Source: Hyphomicrobiales bacterium
GTDB lineage: Bacteria; Pseudomonadota; Alphaproteobacteria; Rhizobiales; Phreatobacteraceae
Assembly (NCBI GenBank): GCA_017304475.1
Contig: JAFKKV010000014.1
Location: 248,001 to 312,000 of the forward strand
DNA: 64,000 bases
Reading direction: 5' to 3'
Shown here: piece by piece, positions 24,895-33,093 of the stretch
How positions within the stretch are numbered: the first letter of the stretch is position 1
Layout: every line of letters begins with the position of its first letter
Made by a program: the position numbers and the translations under genes
The notes under the pieces: generated by a model
What the model was told of the DNA's origin: nothing
Databases searched by the model: none
What the model saw: the letters and a program-made list of their open reading frames with translations, nothing else

Positions 24895-25134
24895 CTAGGT
24901 TTTCGCCGTCCGGACAAGCATTACCCCTTCGCCTCTATCGGACTGGAGCAGGACGACGCCGTTGGCTTCGAAAGCGCGGCGAACCTGATCGCGGGTCGAC
25001 TCGTAGACAGGCAATGCGGACTCCGACTCGAGGCGCTTCAGCGCCGTGAGCGAGACCTGGGCCTTGTCAGCGAGCGTCTCCTGTGTCCAACCCAGCAACG
25101 CGCGTGCGGCCCGCGATTGTCGGGCGGTGATCAT
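24895..25134 (-). CDS. XRE family HTH regulator
   Basis: A 79-residue single-domain regulator: SRAARALLGWTQETLADKAQ, VSLTALKRLESESALPVYES, then RRAFEANGVVLLQSDRGEGV, which is the common shape of small ICE XRE repressors. The ATG at 25,134 follows a full-length Shine-Dalgarno (GGAGGTGATC). The site and start codon are inside a perfect 20-bp palindrome, and a second palindrome covers a TATAAT box ~45 bases upstream, so autoregulation is likely. No toxin-like partner is adjacent. Confidence 0.88.
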   Translation of the reverse strand: MITARQSRAARALLGWTQETLADKAQVSLTALKRLESESALPVYESTRDQVRRAFEANGVVLLQSDRGEGVMLVRTAKT

Positions 25135-25193
25135 GCATGATCACCTCCCACCCGGAGCCGAGCGAGTGCCAGAACTACGACTATAATAGTCGT
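25126..25193. promoter_or_regulatory. Palindromic promoter/operator region of the XRE gene
   Basis: Two palindromes occur within 70 bases. GGTGATCATGCATGATCACC (25,126-25,145) is perfect over 20 bases and includes the Shine-Dalgarno end and the ATG of the XRE gene. ACGACTAT-A-ATAGTCGT (25,177-25,193) is perfect over 17 bases and contains TATAAT on the plus strand and TATTAT on the minus strand, so it overlaps a likely -10 box. Both are candidate operators; the first could also act as an RNA hairpin hiding the start site. Confidence 0.6.
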
Positions 25194-25276
25194 TCTATGC
25201 GGTCGACGCCAGCCCGGAGTGCCCTTGGTGAGCCGCGCGAAAGCCTCTCAGGCGCGAGCTGATTCGGTCGTCGCTA

Positions 25277-25314
25277 AAGCGAAAGGCCCCGCCCGGTTCG
25301 ACCGGACGGGGCCT
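25277..25314 (-). terminator. Rho-independent terminator after the second DUF736 gene
   Basis: A strong hairpin spans 25,283-25,314: AAGGCCCCG and CGGGGCCTT arms flank an inner CCGGT/ACCGG pair with one C-A mismatch and a 3-nt loop. On the minus strand it is followed by TTTCGCTTT. It lies 13 bases after the DUF736 stop and would end that transcript before the XRE promoter. Confidence 0.7.
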
Positions 25315-25326
25315 TGCTGGCTAGCC

Positions 25327-25650
25327 TTAGTCGCCGTTGCGGCGGGTGGGGCGGGACCAGATGAGGCTGTAGGTCTCTTCGCCTTCGTCATCGAAGAGGT
25401 TGGCGTAGATCGGAGCGTTGAAGCTCGGATCGTCCAGCTTCAGACCGAGATAGTCGCGGCCCTCGTTGGAGCGCTTGGACCAGGCTGCGCCGATCTCGAC
25501 GCGCCCGACCATGACCCGGTGGGAGGGCGCGTTGTCGCCGGAGCGATTGGCCTCGGGGACGATGCGGACGTTCTTGGCCTGGACCGAGAGGGTGACGATT
25601 GCGCCGGTGTAGTCGTTGCCGGACTTCTTGAAGGTGCCGATGGTCGCCAT
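25327..25650 (-). CDS. DUF736 family protein (second copy)
   Basis: A 107-residue DUF736 protein: MATIGTFKKSGNDYTGAIVT, LSVQAKNVRIVPEANRSGDN, GAAWSKRSNEGRDYLGLKLD and DPSFNAPIYANLFDDEGEET. It is only distantly similar to the copy at 19,751. The ATG at 25,650 has CGGAGAAC upstream. It is a single-gene transcript by layout, with a terminator at its 3' end. Confidence 0.92.
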   Translation of the reverse strand: MATIGTFKKSGNDYTGAIVTLSVQAKNVRIVPEANRSGDNAPSHRVMVGRVEIGAAWSKRSNEGRDYLGLKLDDPSFNAPIYANLFDDEGEETYSLIWSRPTRRNGD

Positions 25651-26237
25651 GGTAGTTCTCCGTTCTTCTCTGCCTCGAGCCCGCACCATTGCGGCCTCGA
25701 TGGCGATCGGCAGGCCGGAGGCGATCGACGCGGCATCGCTTGCGACCGCAGCGCAGCGGAGGATGGCGCCAGAGCGACTTTCTTGGTTCGCGAGGAATGA
25801 CGGCGTAGCCGGCAGGGGAAGAAAGTCGTGGCGACGCCGTTGCCGCATAGGCGATCGAGGCGCAGCCGGCCTTCGGTCAGATCAGCCCATTGTAGAGGCC
25901 GTTTGGAGCGGTCGATCAATCAGAGATCGAACAACGGAGAATGGGGCGACACGCGTATAACCGCGAAGTCCCGCTGCCACGGCACCGGCAACGATGACCG
26001 GGTCCAGGCGCGGACGCGCAAGTTCACGGCCCCTTCGCACCAGCCCCAAAGCAAACCGACCCGGTCAGGGTCAGTCGAGCAGGGCATCGCCCAAGCTGGC
26101 CGATCGCTCCGGCTGGCCGTGCGCCAGGATCGGTCCAGAACCGCGGTCTTGCCAACGCTGCGTCCGCCAACCCTCTGGAGATGAGGTATTGCGACCGGAG
26201 CCACCGTTCGGTCCCACCCCATCGTCCGCGGCAGGGC
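25651..26237. other. Intergenic stretch without a recognisable gene
   Basis: About 590 bases lie between the DUF736 gene and the membrane-protein gene. Reading frames exist on both strands (for example 25,920-26,222, minus) but they lack ribosome-binding sites, have arginine/serine-rich shadow-like composition and no recognisable domain. The part nearest 25,651 should contain the DUF736 promoter. I see no repeats or hairpins worth naming. Confidence 0.4.
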
Positions 26238-26678
26238 TCAGCTCCGCACCAGGTCCTGTCCGGGCGAACGGGGCGGCGCCATCGCGGTGAGCCGCATCAG
26301 CGCGGTCACCCCGACGGCGACCGCGCCGACGATGGAAAAGGCGACCTGCCAGCCTTCCGACGGCATGGTGTGTTTCACGATGCCATGCGTCGCGTGATAG
26401 CCGGCGATCGCGGCTGGTGCGACGAATGCGGCCGCGATGAGGATGCGCGCCCAGAGCGGCCGAACGGAACCGAGCAGGAGCTGGCCGATGCCGAGGGTCA
26501 GCCCGGCGGCAATGGCGCCAACGACAATCGCGCCGAGCCAGCCGGCGCCGGTGTCGTAGGCCCACAGGCCCGCCGTGACACCCGCGAAGAGGGGCAGCGC
26601 AAAGACGGCGAGCGTGAACAGCAGCCAGCAGAGCGCGCCGATCGCCGCGATGCTGAGGAGAATGCCGATGAAGATCAT
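26238..26678 (-). CDS. Four-helix membrane protein of unknown function
   Basis: A 146-residue protein with four to five hydrophobic segments: IFIGILLSIAAIGALCWLLF, FALPLFAGVTAGLWAY, LGAIVVGAIAAGLTLGIGQL and ILIAAAFVAPAAIAGYHATH, with a final one near VAFSIVGAVAVGVTALM. The start is the ATG at 26,678; a longer frame upstream lacks support. I do not recognise a named family. Such a protein is a frequent resident of this type of element near the DUF736 gene. Confidence 0.7.
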   Translation of the reverse strand: MIFIGILLSIAAIGALCWLLFTLAVFALPLFAGVTAGLWAYDTGAGWLGAIVVGAIAAGLTLGIGQLLLGSVRPLWARILIAAAFVAPAAIAGYHATHGIVKHTMPSEGWQVAFSIVGAVAVGVTALMRLTAMAPPRSPGQDLVRS

Positions 26679-26815
26679 GATGGTGGTCTCCGTGAGATAA
26701 AGTCTGACGGTCGCGCCTCCACCACCACCACGGCGCCGTAGTAAGTATAGCCGAAGATGAGGAGCGGCGGGAGCGGAAACCGGCGAGGGTTTCCGCGTCG
26801 CCCCGGCGCGCCGCG

Positions 26816-26980
26816 TCAGGGCGCGAAGGGATCTATCTCCGCCACGACCTCGGCGTCGCCGTCGAATTCGTTGGCGGGGGTGACCGAATGCGTCCCGTCG
26901 CCGGCCTTGAAGATGACGATCACGGCCATGAGGGTGGTGGCGAGGCTGAAAGCGAAGGCGTGTGCGTCTGTGAGGGACAT
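26816..26980 (-). CDS. Small single-membrane-segment protein
   Basis: A 54-residue protein: MSLTDAHAFAFSLATTLMAV begins a single membrane segment, followed by an acidic soluble tail (NEFDGDAEVVAEIDPFAP). The ATG at 26,980 has AGGAGCC about 8 bases upstream, which is the main argument that it is real. A 39-codon extension in the same frame has no support. Function unknown; it may go with the membrane protein at 26,238. Confidence 0.55.
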   Translation of the reverse strand: MSLTDAHAFAFSLATTLMAVIVIFKAGDGTHSVTPANEFDGDAEVVAEIDPFAP

Positions 26981-27194
26981 CGTTCCGGCTCCTGTCTGGA
27001 GGCGGGGGACAATCCCCCGCGTGACAGGCGCCCGATGTGTCCGGCCGAGGGCTGCAATCACCGCGCAGGCGAAGCCGCAGCGGCGGCATGCATGCATAGC
27101 CGACCCTTTACGGGTTGATGGCGTCAGGCCCTGGGCTGGACCAAGGATCTGCGTCAGGCATGCGGCGGTGGGCGCGCGCCAGAAAGCTGACGGT

Positions 27195-27653
27195 TTAGAT
27201 GTCCCGACGCGGGCCCATCGATTTCGACACGCTCACCAGCAACGTACGCGCTACGCTGCACGCTTCGCCTGCGAGCGCCTCCGGCCATTGTCGCGACGGT
27301 TCGCGCTGGAATCCGCCGCGCTGGAAATGCGGATGCAACACGCCCGCGACGTCGCGCAGTCCGGTCGGCGGATCGAGCCCGGCCCGCTCGGCATAGGTTA
27401 TGGCCCTGTCGAGATCGTGCCCTATGTGGGCGCGATTCCACGCGTCGGTGGTGGCTGCATTCAAGAGGTAGGATTTCAGCCCCAGTTCGATGGCGATGGC
27501 GATGGAATGGAGGGCATCATTCGCCATTCCCCGCGACGCCGCCCAGGCCGCGCTCCGAAGATGCGCTTCGGCATTCGAAAGCTGGACGCGCGCGAGCCCC
27601 TGATCGCAACAAACATTGCGCGGAAAGGGCTCGTTGGCGGTCATGGACATCAA
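27195..27653 (-). CDS. HEPN-like helical protein
   Basis: A 152-residue soluble helical protein. The segment DALHSIAIAIELGLKSYLL followed by NRAHIGHDLDRAITYAERAG is the typical pattern of HEPN-domain proteins (ExxLK, then GHDL). Family knowledge: HEPN proteins are often RNases or nucleotidyl-transferase partners in toxin-antitoxin and defence loci. No MNT partner is next to it, and an Rx4-6H catalytic motif is not certain (RAHIGH is the nearest match). The start may be any of three close ATGs (27,653-27,642). It diverges from the cation transporter gene. Confidence 0.6.
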   Translation of the reverse strand: MMSMTANEPFPRNVCCDQGLARVQLSNAEAHLRSAAWAASRGMANDALHSIAIAIELGLKSYLLNAATTDAWNRAHIGHDLDRAITYAERAGLDPPTGLRDVAGVLHPHFQRGGFQREPSRQWPEALAGEACSVARTLLVSVSKSMGPRRDI

Positions 27654-27738
27654 ACAGCGTGGTGAAGGCCGACGTTCCGCGTCCGCCCTGTCACTGGACC
27701 TAACGGCTGACCGGTTCGTGCAGCAAAATCTCGCCGCG

Positions 27739-27754
27739 AAATTCCTTCGAATTT
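27739..27754. promoter_or_regulatory. Short inverted repeat before the cation transporter gene
   Basis: AAATTC-CTTC-GAATTT is a perfect 6-bp inverted repeat ending 14 bases before the transporter ATG in an AT-rich patch of the divergent promoter. Position suggests an operator or promoter element. No metal-sensor gene is adjacent. Confidence 0.35.
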
Positions 27755-27768
27755 GCTAAAAGTCGGCG

Positions 27769-28377
27769 ATGAGCGAGGAACCCGTCGTCGATCCAACCAA
27801 TGCCGCACTGCGTCGCGTCGTTTTGACGGTCGCGGCGCTCAATCTCGCCTATTTCGCTGTCGAGTTTTCGGTGGCGCTTGCCATCGGCTCGGTTTCGCTG
27901 TTCGCGGACTCCATCGACTTCCTCGAAGACGCGTCTGTCAACGTGCTGATTTTCGCGGCGTTGGGCTGGACCGCGAAGCGCCGGGCGCGCGTCGGGATGG
28001 TCCTCGCCGCCATTCTGCTCGTGCCGGGCCTGGCCACGGCCTGGACGGCTTGGCAGAAATTCAACCTGCCCGTCGCACCGGACCCGCTGGCGCTTTCGCT
28101 CGCTGGGCTCGGCGCGCTCGCCGTCAATCTGTGCTGCGCCTTCATGCTCGCGCGCTACCGGCACCACAGCGGCAGCCTGACGAAGGCGGCTTTTCTGTCG
28201 GCCCGCAACGACGCGCTCGCCAACGTCGCGATCGTGGCCGCCGGCCTCGTTACCGCCTTTGTGTGGCGATCGGCCTCGCCCGACGTGATTGTCGGTCTTG
28301 CCATCGCGCTCATGAACGTCGATGCGGCGCGGGAGGTGTGGGAGGCCGCGCGCAAGGAGCGCCGGGCGGCCGTTTGA
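27769..28377 (+). CDS. Short cation diffusion facilitator (CDF)-type transporter
   Basis: A 202-residue membrane protein with six predicted segments and CDF character: FSVALAIGSVSLFADSIDFL with the TM2 Asp pair (DSIDFLEDA), AAFLSARNDALANVAIVAAG at the TM5 position and SPDVIVGLAIALMN at the end. CDF proteins export divalent metals by proton exchange. It is about 100 residues shorter than typical CDFs because the C-terminal cytoplasmic domain is missing. The usual TM5 HxxxD is replaced by NDALAN, so metal choice may differ or activity may be lost. Confidence 0.78.
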   Translation: MSEEPVVDPTNAALRRVVLTVAALNLAYFAVEFSVALAIGSVSLFADSIDFLEDASVNVLIFAALGWTAKRRARVGMVLAAILLVPGLATAWTAWQKFNLPVAPDPLALSLAGLGALAVNLCCAFMLARYRHHSGSLTKAAFLSARNDALANVAIVAAGLVTAFVWRSASPDVIVGLAIALMNVDAAREVWEAARKERRAAV

Positions 28378-28525
28378 TCCCATCGGCAGCGAGCAATACG
28401 CGCGAAGGATTGCTAAAACGCGGCGCCAGTTCGTCCGGATTGTAGGGTCATGACCTCGATGGTTGGAGAGGCGTTTTGGTGAACGTCCTCATCAAGGACG
28501 CACAGCCCGGCCTTTGCGCAGCCTC

Positions 28526-29470
28526 TCACGCGCAGCCTCCTTTCGGGCGAAAATCGAACAGCGGGATACCGAGCTTTCGGGCCTTGTCCGCGAGGTTGTC
28601 GGAGATACCCGAGCCTGGGAACACCACGACCCCGATTGGCATCGTCTCGAGCAATACGTCGTTGCGCTTGAAAGGCGCGGCGTTCTTGTGCCGGTTGAAG
28701 TCGGGCTTGAAGGCGATCTGTGGCACCTTGCGCTTATCGGCCCAGCAGGCGGCGATTCGCTCGGCCCCCTTCGGCGATCCGCCATGTAGCAGGACCATGC
28801 CGGGGTGTTTGGCGTTGACCCGGTCGAGCGCCGCCCAGATCGCCTGAACGTCGTTGCATTCATAGCCGCCGGTGAAGCCGATCTTGGGACCCGCCGGGAG
28901 CAGGACCTCGGTCTCGGCGCGGCGTCGCGCCATAAGAAAGTCGCGGCTGTCGATCATCGCTGCGGTGAGGTGCTTGCGATTGACCATCGACCCGGTGCGC
29001 GGGTGCCAGGTGTTGCGGGTGTGGACCTGAAAGTGCTCGGCGGCGAGATCGCGCATGAGCTCGAAAGCATTGCGGCGCTCGATCAGCGTCAGGCCCTCGG
29101 CGAGGAGCCGCTCCAGCTCGACCGATTTCACCTCCGAACCGTCCTGCTCGCGCTGCCCGCGCTTCTGCGCCTGCTCGTTGTCGTCGAGTTCGCGCTCGAT
29201 CCGTTCGGTCGCGCGGTGGAAGACGTTGACGGTCGACCAGAGCAGGTCTTCGAGGTCGGGTTCGAGGCGCGTGTCCTGGAGTATGGAGACGAGGGCGTCG
29301 AAGATGTCGGCGAGCGCGCCGGTGACCAGAGAGGCCTCGGGAAGCGGCCGGGGGTCGGGCTCGTCCTGGAAGGGACGGTGCCCGTATAGGGCGAGTTCGT
29401 CGAGCAGTGTGGAAGTGGCGGACGCGGCGTGGTCGGGCTCGTGGTCGCTGAAGTCGGGATCGGTCGTCAT
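28526..29470 (-). CDS. DUF2493 (SLOG-like) domain protein
   Basis: A 314-residue protein. The first ~190 residues are helical and element-specific (ATSTLLDELALYGHRPFQDE, AFELMRDLAAEHFQVHTRNT). The C-terminal ~115 residues form DUF2493: KIGFTGGYECNDVQAIWAAL, GMVLLHGGSPKGAERIAACW and KRNDVLLETMPIGVVVFPGS, a Rossmann-like fold related to SLOG nucleotide-sensing domains. Function unknown; it is a conserved companion of the Toprim, ParB and DUF932 genes that follow to the right on the same strand. It is convergent with the transporter gene. Confidence 0.88.
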   Translation of the reverse strand: MTTDPDFSDHEPDHAASATSTLLDELALYGHRPFQDEPDPRPLPEASLVTGALADIFDALVSILQDTRLEPDLEDLLWSTVNVFHRATERIERELDDNEQAQKRGQREQDGSEVKSVELERLLAEGLTLIERRNAFELMRDLAAEHFQVHTRNTWHPRTGSMVNRKHLTAAMIDSRDFLMARRRAETEVLLPAGPKIGFTGGYECNDVQAIWAALDRVNAKHPGMVLLHGGSPKGAERIAACWADKRKVPQIAFKPDFNRHKNAAPFKRNDVLLETMPIGVVVFPGSGISDNLADKARKLGIPLFDFRPKGGCA

Positions 29471-29596
29471 GGTGGTTCGCCTTGGCTGTCGACCGCGCCC
29501 ATCGCGGCCTTCGCAGGCGACGAAGAGCGGGGGCGGACCGGGCCTGCACCGATGCGCGCCAGCGCGATCGGCCGAAGCGCAGCGGAGGACCGCGAA

Positions 29597-29659
29597 GCCC
29601 CGCTATTTTGCTTCGCGATGCAAAGGCGGGCGAAGCCCGTCGGCGGAAAATAGCGGGGC
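29597..29659. ncRNA. Large nested stem-loop in the gap upstream of the DUF2493 gene
   Basis: In the 309-base gap (29,471-29,779) a perfect 13-bp inverted repeat, GCCCCGCTATTTT (29,597-29,609) and AAAATAGCGGGGC (29,647-29,659), encloses a second perfect 7-bp repeat, GCTTCGC (29,610-29,616) and GCGAAGC (29,630-29,636). The inner stem stacks directly on the outer one on one side with a 10-base bulge on the other. It is ~125 bases upstream of the DUF2493 start on the minus strand. It could be a structured leader or small RNA, a protein-binding cruciform, or a dispersed repeat; I see no other copy in this window. The rest of the gap shows nothing. Confidence 0.45.
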
Positions 29660-29779
29660 GCAGCCGTTGCCGGCCCGGACCGCCTCCGGTCCGATCGCCC
29701 TCTCAGAAGGCCGTGGGCGGCGGCTCTAAGCCGATGAAGCGGACCCTGACGCACCCTCCTCCCGGCCGACGACCCGATG

Positions 29780-30841
29780 TCAGACCGCCTCCATTCCGCC
29801 CGTGCCGATCGATCCCAAGAACCGCGCCACGTCCTCCGGGGCGAGCTGCGCCCGGATGGCCGCCGCCAGTGCGTCCGGTCCGAATGTACGCAGATCCTCG
29901 TTGAAGTCGCCCAGCCTCGGCTCCAGCGTCAGCGCCTTAATCCCGACCGACGTCGCACGGTCGGCCAACGCCGCCACCGCGCCGTGGCCGGCCGCATCAT
30001 TGTCGCGCGCGAGGTAGAGCCGTCGCAGCGTCGGCGGGAAAAGCAGGACGGTGAGGTGGTTGGCGGAGAGTGCCGCGACCATCGGCAAGGTCGGCATGAC
30101 GCGTCGGAGCGACAGCATCGTTTCGATGCCTTCACCGGCCGCCAGGACTTCGTCGGCCACCCCGAATCTCACCCCGTGCCCGAGAAGATGGCCCATGGCT
30201 CGTCGCGGCGTCGACACCGGGGCTTTGTCCTGCCCTGACAAGTCGAGCCAGGTGCGATGCGCTCCCATCTGTGCGCCCGAAAGATCGGTTACGGCGGCGA
30301 TCAGCGCCGGCCACGCGTCGGGCACGCGGTCGCGCGGGTCGTCTTCGTCACCCCGGTAGAAGCAGCGAGGGTGGAAGCGGAGCGCCGTGCAGTTCCGCAA
30401 ACCCGTCAATGCACGGCTCCGCAAATACGCTTCTGCAAGCGTACCGGCGATCGGCTTGGCCATGGCGAACAGGCGGCGGGCGGCTTCCGGCGATCCGGTC
30501 GGTGCGGGCGGTTGTCGGCTCGGCGGATCGGGCCGGGGCAGTGACAGGAAAGCGCGCGCCTCGTCGAGGATGTCGCGCAGGCTGTCGAGGCGGCGGTTGG
30601 CGGCGATCAGGTCGAGGAGGTCGCCATGCTCGCCGGTGGCGGCGTCGGTCCATTTGCCTGACGCGCCCTTGCCAAAGTCGGCGCCCTTGAGGCGAACATA
30701 GAGGCTGCGCCCGGGTGTGTTTTCGACATCGCCGACGAGCCAGTAGCGGCCCTCGCGGCGACCATTGGAAAGATAATGACGGCATACCGCCTCGGCATTG
30801 CGGGCGAGCCGTTGCGCCAGCTCGGATGCATCATTCGGCAT
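29780..30841 (-). CDS. Toprim-domain primase-like protein (DUF7146 type)
   Basis: A 353-residue protein. The N-terminal half has the DUF7146 pattern (GRSLYVRLKGADFGKGASGK, WTDAATGEHGDLLDLIAANR). The C-terminal half is a Toprim domain with the catalytic Glu in LAAGEGIETMLSLRR and the DxD-type motif in LYLARDNDAAGHGAVAAL. By analogy with plasmid primases it may prime strand synthesis in the recipient. The ATG at 30,841 fits the family N-terminus (MPNDASELAQRLARNAEAVC). It follows the parB terminator, so it may have its own promoter. Confidence 0.88.
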   Translation of the reverse strand: MPNDASELAQRLARNAEAVCRHYLSNGRREGRYWLVGDVENTPGRSLYVRLKGADFGKGASGKWTDAATGEHGDLLDLIAANRRLDSLRDILDEARAFLSLPRPDPPSRQPPAPTGSPEAARRLFAMAKPIAGTLAEAYLRSRALTGLRNCTALRFHPRCFYRGDEDDPRDRVPDAWPALIAAVTDLSGAQMGAHRTWLDLSGQDKAPVSTPRRAMGHLLGHGVRFGVADEVLAAGEGIETMLSLRRVMPTLPMVAALSANHLTVLLFPPTLRRLYLARDNDAAGHGAVAALADRATSVGIKALTLEPRLGDFNEDLRTFGPDALAAAIRAQLAPEDVARFLGSIGTGGMEAV

Positions 30842-30858
30842 CGCATTCTCCCAAACGA

Positions 30859-30889
30859 AAAAGGCCCGCCGACGTAGCGCCGGCGGGCC
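30859..30889 (-). terminator. Rho-independent terminator after parB
   Basis: On the minus strand GGCCCGCCG (30,889-30,881) pairs with CGGCGGGCC (30,871-30,863) across a 9-base loop, followed by TTTTT (30,862-30,858). It lies 25 bases after the parB stop and just before the start of the Toprim gene. Confidence 0.75.
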
Positions 30890-30914
30890 CAGAGGGGACG
30901 GGTGCGTTGCTCCT

Positions 30915-33080
30915 CTATTCGGCCGCGATCGCGTGGGGTTCGATCTCGACGGAGTCATCCTCGACCGAAGCGTCGGGTTGGTCGATGGCCGATTCGCCGC
31001 CGTCCGCCGCCGTCTCTTCGCCAGCCGCTTCGGTCGTCGGATCAGGATCGATCGCGGACGCCTCGATGTCGGCGGTGTCGACGACGGGCGGCAACGCGCG
31101 GCCCGGCGTGCGGAGCGGCTCGGGGAGCCAGCCGGAACCGTCGAGCAACGTCTCGGCCTTGGCGGCCATCTCGACCTTCTTCAAATGGTCGACGAGTTGC
31201 GCGGCCCGTTCGCCCTTCGCCTCCCTGACCGCTCCGAGGATCCGCGCCTTGGTCACGCGGCCGAGATAGCCAGCCACCGTCGGCGTCCACCCCGCCGCAA
31301 CCATGTCGAGATCGACCGCCTGGGCGAGCCGGTCGGCATGGGCGAGCGCCTTGGGCCGACGGTTGTAGGCCTCGAACATGGCGTTGACCGAGAGCGAGAC
31401 GCAGTGCGCGAACAGCGCCTGCCGGCTGTCGGTGTCGAAGTCCGCCAACGCCTCCCACAGGTCGCTCGCCTCCTTCGGCAAAGCGTTCCGCCACGCTTGA
31501 TGCCGTTCGCCCAGCTCCGTGGCGATGCGACTGTCGTTCAACCCCGGCGCCTGCGAATGGAAGCCGACGCTCTTGATGTCGATTTCCAGGCAGGTGTCGA
31601 GCGCATAGGGGTAGAACGCCTTGAGGCAGAGCGCGTGCAACGCGGCGAGGAACGCCACGTCCGGTTGGCCGCCGAGCGCGTGGCGGAGCGCCAGCGTGCG
31701 GTGCGCGGTCAGTTCGGTCATCAGCCGATCGGGGATCGGCTTCAGGCCTTCGTCCTCGTCCGGCTCCGCGGCGGCAACCGCGTCGCTGGTGACGACATCC
31801 TCATCGTCCGCATCGCCGGCGGTGATCGGGTGCTGCTGATCGCGGTCGGCACCGGTATCTCCTTCGGCATCCGGTTCGGCGACGATGGGCATCTCGTCCT
31901 CGGGCCGGACGTAACCACGCTCGACGCGCAGATCGCCGTTGCGGTCGATGCTGACGAAGGCACCCGCCCGTTCGACCTCGGCCGGATCATAGGCGACGGG
32001 ACGATCCTCGAACGCTGCGAGGGCGGCCTCGATCTCGCTCAGGCGCTGATCGACTTCCTCGGGCAAATCGTCCGCGGATTCCGCATAGGTCGCCTCGATG
32101 CCGTCCAGCTCGGCCTGGAGCGCGTCGCGGGTCGCTTCTTCCTCGGGGGTCAGCGGCACTTCATCGCCGCTGAGCTGGCGCAGCCCGAAGGTATGTCCGT
32201 AGGCGAAGTCGGGTGCGACCTCGATCCACTTCCATCCCTCGGCGCGGATCGTGTCCGCTTCCTCGCGCAGCTTTTCGGCGACGAGCATGTCGACGAGGCC
32301 GACATCCTGCAGCCAGCCGCCATGGTCGGTCTGGAACAGGTCGTTCAGCACGACGCCGCCCGCCTCTTCATAAGCGGCCACGCCGATGAACTGCGCGCGC
32401 TTGTCGGCGGCATTGATGGCGCCCTCGGTCAGCATCCGCCGGATATCGTGCGGCTGTTTCGAGTAGGACTGGGCGAGCAGCTCGAACACCTGCTCCTGAC
32501 GCGCGTGGTCGCCGTTGACGGTGAACGCCATCAGCTGATCGAGCGTCATGCCGTCCTCGGCGTAGACGTCGAGCAGCTTCGGGCTGACGGACGCGAGGCG
32601 CAGCCGCTGCTTGACGACCGCGACCGAGACGAAGAACGCGGCCGCGATCTCCTCCTCGGACTGACCCTTCTCGCGCAGCGTCAGGAACGCCCGGAACTGG
32701 TCGAGCGGATGGAGCGGCGCGCGCTGGACGTTCTCGGCGAGGCTGTCTTCCTCGGCGATGCCCTCCTCGCGGATCACGCACGGTATCGGCGCGGTCTTCG
32801 CCAGCCGCCGCTGCTTGACCAGCAGTTCGAGCGCCCGGAACCGGCGACCGCCGGAGGGGACTTCGTACATGCCGGTCTCGACGCCATCGGCGCCGCACAC
32901 CGCGCGGACGGTCAGGCTCTGGAGGAGCGTGCGCCGCGCGATGTCCTCGGCGAGCTGCTCGATCGCGACGCCGGCCTTGATCCGCCGGACGTTCGACTGG
33001 CTGAGCACGAGCTTGTTGAACGGAATGTCCCGCGACGCGCTCAGGACGATCTTCTGCACATTGTTGGCTTTCGTGGCCAT
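30915..33080 (-). CDS. ParB/RepB/Spo0J-family large partition-like protein
   Basis: A 721-residue ParB-like protein. The N-terminal ParB nuclease/CTPase-like domain shows PFNKLVLSQSNVRRIKAGVA, then VPSGGRRFRALELL and CVIREEGIAEEDSLAENVQR; a central HTH follows (EEEIAAAFFVSVAVVKQRLR). The long C-terminal region (~450 residues) has acidic low-complexity stretches and a tail rich in Asp/Glu. This ICE type of ParB is much larger than chromosomal ParB (~300 residues) and its role, partition, regulation or nuclease, is not settled. A conserved leader hairpin lies 13 nt before the ATG. Confidence 0.9.
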   Translation of the reverse strand: MATKANNVQKIVLSASRDIPFNKLVLSQSNVRRIKAGVAIEQLAEDIARRTLLQSLTVRAVCGADGVETGMYEVPSGGRRFRALELLVKQRRLAKTAPIPCVIREEGIAEEDSLAENVQRAPLHPLDQFRAFLTLREKGQSEEEIAAAFFVSVAVVKQRLRLASVSPKLLDVYAEDGMTLDQLMAFTVNGDHARQEQVFELLAQSYSKQPHDIRRMLTEGAINAADKRAQFIGVAAYEEAGGVVLNDLFQTDHGGWLQDVGLVDMLVAEKLREEADTIRAEGWKWIEVAPDFAYGHTFGLRQLSGDEVPLTPEEEATRDALQAELDGIEATYAESADDLPEEVDQRLSEIEAALAAFEDRPVAYDPAEVERAGAFVSIDRNGDLRVERGYVRPEDEMPIVAEPDAEGDTGADRDQQHPITAGDADDEDVVTSDAVAAAEPDEDEGLKPIPDRLMTELTAHRTLALRHALGGQPDVAFLAALHALCLKAFYPYALDTCLEIDIKSVGFHSQAPGLNDSRIATELGERHQAWRNALPKEASDLWEALADFDTDSRQALFAHCVSLSVNAMFEAYNRRPKALAHADRLAQAVDLDMVAAGWTPTVAGYLGRVTKARILGAVREAKGERAAQLVDHLKKVEMAAKAETLLDGSGWLPEPLRTPGRALPPVVDTADIEASAIDPDPTTEAAGEETAADGGESAIDQPDASVEDDSVEIEPHAIAAE

Positions 33081-33093
33081 GGTAGGTCTCCAT

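Noticed and set aside
25920-26222. 100-codon minus-strand frame in the gap after DUF736
   Set aside because: Composition is shadow-like, there is no ribosome-binding site and no recognisable domain.
30915-33080. Antisense 765-codon plus-strand frame over parB
   Set aside because: It is a mirror of the parB codons with no ribosome-binding site or domain, whereas the minus frame has a clear ParB domain and leader.
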